Assembly: GCA_937907595.1 (NCBI GenBank)
Contig: CALCXL010000608.1
Coordinates: forward strand, 1 to 7,885
Direction: 5' to 3'
Length of the DNA stretch: 7,885 bases
Source of the DNA: an uncultured Pseudomonadota bacterium
GTDB taxonomy: Bacteria; Myxococcota_A; UBA796; UBA9615
Shown here: positions 5,612 through 7,885 of the stretch, piece by piece
Position numbering within the stretch: the first letter of the stretch is position 1
Layout: every line of letters begins with the position of its first letter
Position numbers and translations under genes: made by a program
Notes under the pieces: model-generated
Database searches by the model: none
What the model was told of the DNA's origin: nothing
The model's input: only the letters and a program-made list of their open reading frames with translations

Positions 5612-6772
5612 TCAGGGACCGTTCGCGTTTGTAAGCGGTGGTGATCGACGGCGCGGCGACAGGGCGTAGATCGCCAGGACGAAGGCCGTCGCCGAAAGCA
5701 CCGCGGCCACCCCGTAGAGCGTGGAGGTCCCCGGCCCATCGACGAGCAGGGCCGCCAGCCCCAGGGCCGCCAGGGGACCCAGGCCGTAGTTGGCCGACAT
5801 GAGCAGGGTCTGGGCGGAGTTGCGCAGCAGGGGGGGCGCCTCCAGGGCCAGCGTGGCCACCACGCCCACCCACCACGCGCCGAAGCCGAGCCCGTGCAGG
5901 ACCTGGATGCCGGCCAGCACGACCGGATCGGTGACCGTCGCCATCACCGCGAAGCGCGGCACCCCCGAGGCCACGCCGATGAGCAGCAGGCGACGCGCGC
6001 CCACCACCCGCAGCAGCCAGGGCGCCGCGGCCAGGACCACGACCTCGGCCGCCACGCCGCAGACGAACGCCGCGCTGGTCACCGACGCCGGCAGCCCCAG
6101 CCGATCGACGTGCAGGGAGAACATGTAGTCGTAGGAGGAGACGGTCAGGCCGTGCAGCACCGCGACCAGGGCCAGCAGCCGCAGCATGGGGTGGCGGACC
6201 AGGGGGCCGATCTCCGGCTTGACGGGGGACTCCGGCCGGGGGAGCTCGGGCAGGAACCAGGTCAGCAGGCAGGCGCCACCCAGGAGCAGGGCGTTGCCGT
6301 ACAGCGGGGCCCGCCAGGAGGCCTCCACCTGCTGGCCCACCACCCACACCGACCCGATGAAGGCGACGGAGCCCCACATGCGCACCCGGCCGTAGGCGTC
6401 GCTGTTGGCGCCCAGGCTCTTGACGGTCAACACGTCGACCAGGGGGATCATGGGGGCGCGGCACAGGGCCAGGGCGGCGAGCGACGGGACCAGGAAGCGC
6501 CAGTCCGAGGTCGCAGCGGCGGCCAGCACGGAGGCAAAGCACAGCGCGGCGGACAGGCGCAGCACCGTGGTGGGGCGGCCCGTGCGGTCGGCCACCCAGC
6601 CCCAGATGGGGCCCGCGAAGAGAAAGCCGAGGGGGAAGAGCGTGAACAGGAGCGACGAGGCGCGCCCGCTGGCCCCCGCCCGCTCCAGGGCCAGGGCCAG
6701 AAAAGGATGCAGGGATCCAATGGATCCCACGGCCAGCGCGTACCACAGGACCAGGCGGAGTTTCAGGGGCAT
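5612..6772 (-). CDS. MFS transporter, HcaT/LacY-like (MFS_1-like) family
   Basis: The protein has 386 residues from the chosen ATG and about 12 hydrophobic segments across its length, the normal size for the Major Facilitator Superfamily. The loop between helices 2 and 3 carries the MFS motif A (GPIWGWVADRTGRPTTVLR, about 54-72). The AYGRVRMWGSVAF segment (126-138) is characteristic of the phenylpropionate-transporter HcaT / LacY-like branch, as is the N-terminal start straight into helix 1 (LVLWYALAVGSIGSLHPFLALAL). The family moves small organic solutes with protons across the inner membrane; the substrate is not predictable here. An alternative TTG start at 6845-6847 would add 25 polar residues. 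I prefer ATG at 6770-6772 because it begins at the helix and leaves room for the divergent gene's promoter, although no clear Shine-Dalgarno precedes either. The C-terminus is basic (SPRRRSPPLTNANGP). Confidence 0.87.
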   Translation of the reverse strand: MPLKLRLVLWYALAVGSIGSLHPFLALALERAGASGRASSLLFTLFPLGFLFAGPIWGWVADRTGRPTTVLRLSAALCFASVLAAAATSDWRFLVPSLAALALCRAPMIPLVDVLTVKSLGANSDAYGRVRMWGSVAFIGSVWVVGQQVEASWRAPLYGNALLLGGACLLTWFLPELPRPESPVKPEIGPLVRHPMLRLLALVAVLHGLTVSSYDYMFSLHVDRLGLPASVTSAAFVCGVAAEVVVLAAAPWLLRVVGARRLLLIGVASGVPRFAVMATVTDPVVLAGIQVLHGLGFGAWWVGVVATLALEAPPLLRNSAQTLLMSANYGLGPLAALGLAALLVDGPGTSTLYGVAAVLSATAFVLAIYALSPRRRSPPLTNANGP

Positions 6773-6861
6773 CGAGCCGGCAGGATGCACGGCAAACCCC
6801 GGTCCGTCATGGCGAGCCACAACACGGAGAGCAGACTGCTCATCCAACCCAGGGAGCGAAC
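6773..6861. promoter_or_regulatory. Divergent intergenic region, MFS transporter and DUF4342 gene
   Basis: These 89 bases separate the preferred MFS start from the DUF4342 ATG. The only clear element is the AGGGAG ribosome site at 6851-6856, five bases before that ATG. Promoters for both genes should lie here, but I find no convincing hexamer pair, as is common in high-GC genomes. The minus-strand frame stays open to a TTG at 6847. Confidence 0.35.
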
Positions 6862-7173
6862 ATGGACCCCCAGAAGAAGAAGCGCACCATCACCGAAGAG
6901 ATCGAGCTGGCCGGGCACGAGCTCGTCGACTTCGTCCAGGACCTGGTGGCCCAGGGCAACGCCCGGCGGGTGATCCTGCGGAACAAGGCCGGCCGCGTGC
7001 TGCTGGAGGTGCCCCTGACCGGCGCGGCGGTCGTGGGCGGCGCGGTGGCCCTGGCGGCGCCCGTATTGGCGGCCTTGGGCGCGGCGGCGGCGATGCTGGC
7101 GGAGGTCAAGCTGGAGATCGAACGGGACGACGACGACGACGAGGTCGAGGTGGACAGCGAGCCCGTCGAATAG
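6862..7173 (+). CDS. DUF4342 domain protein with acidic tail
   Basis: The product has 103 residues and starts at an ATG with AGGGAG (6851-6856) five bases upstream. Residues 10-88 follow the DUF4342 pattern as I remember it: an EEIELAGHELVDFVQDLVAQGN helix (12-33), the basic strand pair ARRVILRNKAGRVLLEVPL (34-52), an Ala/Gly/Val-rich hydrophobic segment (53-80) and a closing strand EVKLEIER (81-88). The family is small, widespread and without a known biochemical role. The hydrophobic stretch could be a membrane hairpin or the buried core of a small domain. Residues 89-103 are an unusual acidic tail (six consecutive acidic residues, then EVEVDSEPVE) beyond the domain. The gene is divergent from the MFS transporter and ends 12 bases from the convergent C2-like protein gene. 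Confidence 0.85.
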   Translation: MDPQKKKRTITEEIELAGHELVDFVQDLVAQGNARRVILRNKAGRVLLEVPLTGAAVVGGAVALAAPVLAALGAAAAMLAEVKLEIERDDDDDEVEVDSEPVE

Positions 7174-7185
7174 CGCTCGGGGCGT

Positions 7186-7885
7186 CTACAGGGGCGTGAC
7201 CTCGAAGACCGCCTCGTAGACGCCGTCGTAGGTCAGAAAGGACACGGGGCCCCGACCGGCCACCGTCTGCAGCGCCTCCAGCGTCATGGGCACGCTGCCG
7301 ATGGCGTCGTGGAAGAAGAGGTCCTCGTCGATGAAGTCCCAGTAGATGACGTCGCTGGGCGCCAGGAGCACCGTCTGGCTCCAGGCCCAGTAGGGGTCGT
7401 AGGCGTTGGCCTCCACGGTGGAGGTGGACGCGACCGTGGTGAAGAAGGCCAGCTCCACGAAGGGGTCCGGCGGGGTCGTGCCCGTCAGAAGATCCGGGGC
7501 GTACAGCGCCGCGGCATCGATGAGGTCGGCGTAGTCGGAGACCGAGGGCACCACCGACTCGACCTGTGCGATGCCGTCGAGCAGGCCCGTGGGGATCGTG
7601 CCGTCCCAGTCCCAGGGCTCGCTGGTGGCGGGGTTGAAGGGGACGATGTAGGCCTCGATCAGCTCGACCGCGAAGGTGTCCGTCCACAGCGCGCAGCAGT
7701 CGACTTCCGCTGGATCGTTGCTGCACAGGTCGTAGAAGCCGAGGCACTCGCAGCCCCCCAGGCCGTCGGACTGCGCGTTCCAGCCGCAGGTCAGGGGGAC
7801 GGGGGTGGAGTCGTCGTCGTCGGAGACCGTGTCGTCGTCGTCGGAGACCGTGTCGTCGTCGTCGGAGACCGTGTCGTCGTCGTCG
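7186..7885 (-). CDS. Secreted Asp-repeat / Cys-rich / C2-like domain protein, N-terminus outside the window
   Basis: The frame is open without a stop from the right edge to TAG at 7186-7188, giving 232 visible residues; the true start lies beyond 7885. The GTG at 7552-7554 is internal, since coding continues upstream. In order, the protein has an Asp-repeat linker (DDDDTVS units, 7810-7884). Next comes a Cys-rich segment with six cysteines (codons 7693-7788, including GCEC and DCC). The rest (about 7186-7674) resembles a C2 domain, with FAVELIEAYIVPF as a first strand, DPFVELAFF, TSTVEANAYDPYWAWSQTVLL (the usual T-x-T...NPxW region) and DFIDEDLFFHDAIGSVPM (the D-x-D...DxIG calcium-loop region). 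Such Asp-rich linkers usually follow a lipobox in surface lipoproteins of Myxococcota-like bacteria, so a lipoprotein is likely but its signal is not visible. Disulfides and calcium binding are inferred. Confidence 0.75.
   Translation of the reverse strand, partial: DDDDTVSDDDDTVSDDDDTVSDDDDSTPVPLTCGWNAQSDGLGGCECLGFYDLCSNDPAEVDCCALWTDTFAVELIEAYIVPFNPATSEPWDWDGTIPTGLLDGIAQVESVVPSVSDYADLIDAAALYAPDLLTGTTPPDPFVELAFFTTVASTSTVEANAYDPYWAWSQTVLLAPSDVIYWDFIDEDLFFHDAIGSVPMTLEALQTVAGRGPVSFLTYDGVYEAVFEVTPL
7810..7885. repeat. 21-bp exact tandem repeat encoding DDDDTVS units
   Basis: Three identical 21-bp units (7810-7830, 7831-7851, 7852-7872) are followed by 13 bases of a fourth at the window edge. Each unit contains four GTC triplets on the plus strand, read as GAC Asp codons on the minus strand. 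The period is a multiple of three, so copy-number change keeps the reading frame. The array probably continues past the window. Confidence 0.95.

Noticed and set aside
5545..5739. N-terminal extension of the tail-anchored protein to a start at 5739
   Set aside because: The extension overlaps the MFS 3' end and reads as Arg/Pro-rich shadow; the AAGGAG five bases before the ATG at 5544 decides for the shorter protein.
5894..6973. A 359-codon plus-strand frame opposite the MFS transporter
   Set aside because: Gln/His/Gly/Arg-rich composition with no domain; the opposite strand encodes a clear 12-helix transporter.
7106..7747. A 213-codon minus-strand frame overlapping the C2-like gene
   Set aside because: Arg/Pro/His-rich translation, no start context, and it overlaps the DUF4342 stop. 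The alternative frame carries an Asp repeat, a Cys-rich segment and a C2-like domain.
7810..7885. The repeat array considered as CRISPR or an origin iteron
   Set aside because: The units are contiguous with no spacers, have a 21-bp codon-phased period and lie inside an open frame encoding DDDDTVS; a coding tandem repeat explains them fully.

Overview
This window is high-GC, gene-dense bacterial chromosome. The gene layout is orthodox, some genes start with GTG, and Shine-Dalgarno sites of the GAGAGG/AAGGAG type can be seen. The last gene, cut by the window end, encodes a secreted protein with an Asp-rich DDDDTVS repeat, a Cys-rich segment and a C2-like domain. Another gene encodes a forkhead-associated (FHA) protein with a Fis-type tail. 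This combination is typical of Myxococcota and related former 'Deltaproteobacteria' lineages, but the taxonomic placement is inference. I see no mobile element, CRISPR array, tRNA or rRNA, and no intergenic gap is longer than about 100 bases.

Layout. Bases 2-556 (+) hold the C-terminal half of an organophosphate:phosphate antiporter-type MFS transporter (GlpT/UhpC family), convergent across a GNRA-loop hairpin with the next group. Bases 605-3775 (-) hold four co-directional genes. In transcription order these are a membrane-anchored protein with a type II secretion GspG-like C-terminal domain but no prepilin cleavage site; an exported outer-membrane beta-barrel of the FadL/PorV-like class; an FHA-domain protein with a degenerate Fis-type helix-turn-helix; and an 88-residue protein of unknown function. 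Spacings are 75, 51 and 102 bases, so one operon is possible but not shown.

Bases 3838-4995 (+), divergent from that group, encode a membrane-bound family 2 glycosyltransferase resembling HpnB/CrtQ-type enzymes. It converges on a two-gene minus-strand group: an MFS transporter of the HcaT/LacY-like class (5612-6772) followed by a Pro-rich protein with a single C-terminal membrane segment (5011-5544). A strong 10-bp hairpin lies in the leader between these two. Bases 6862-7173 (+) encode a small DUF4342 protein with an acidic tail. Bases 7186-7885 (-) encode the C2-like secreted protein, whose N-terminus lies beyond the window.

Functionally, most of the window looks like envelope biology: transport, outer membrane, glycosyl transfer and surface or secreted proteins. 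The group most worth a second look is the GspG-like / barrel / FHA-Fis / small-protein set, because two members are recognisable families that have lost a defining feature. Nothing here proves a new system.
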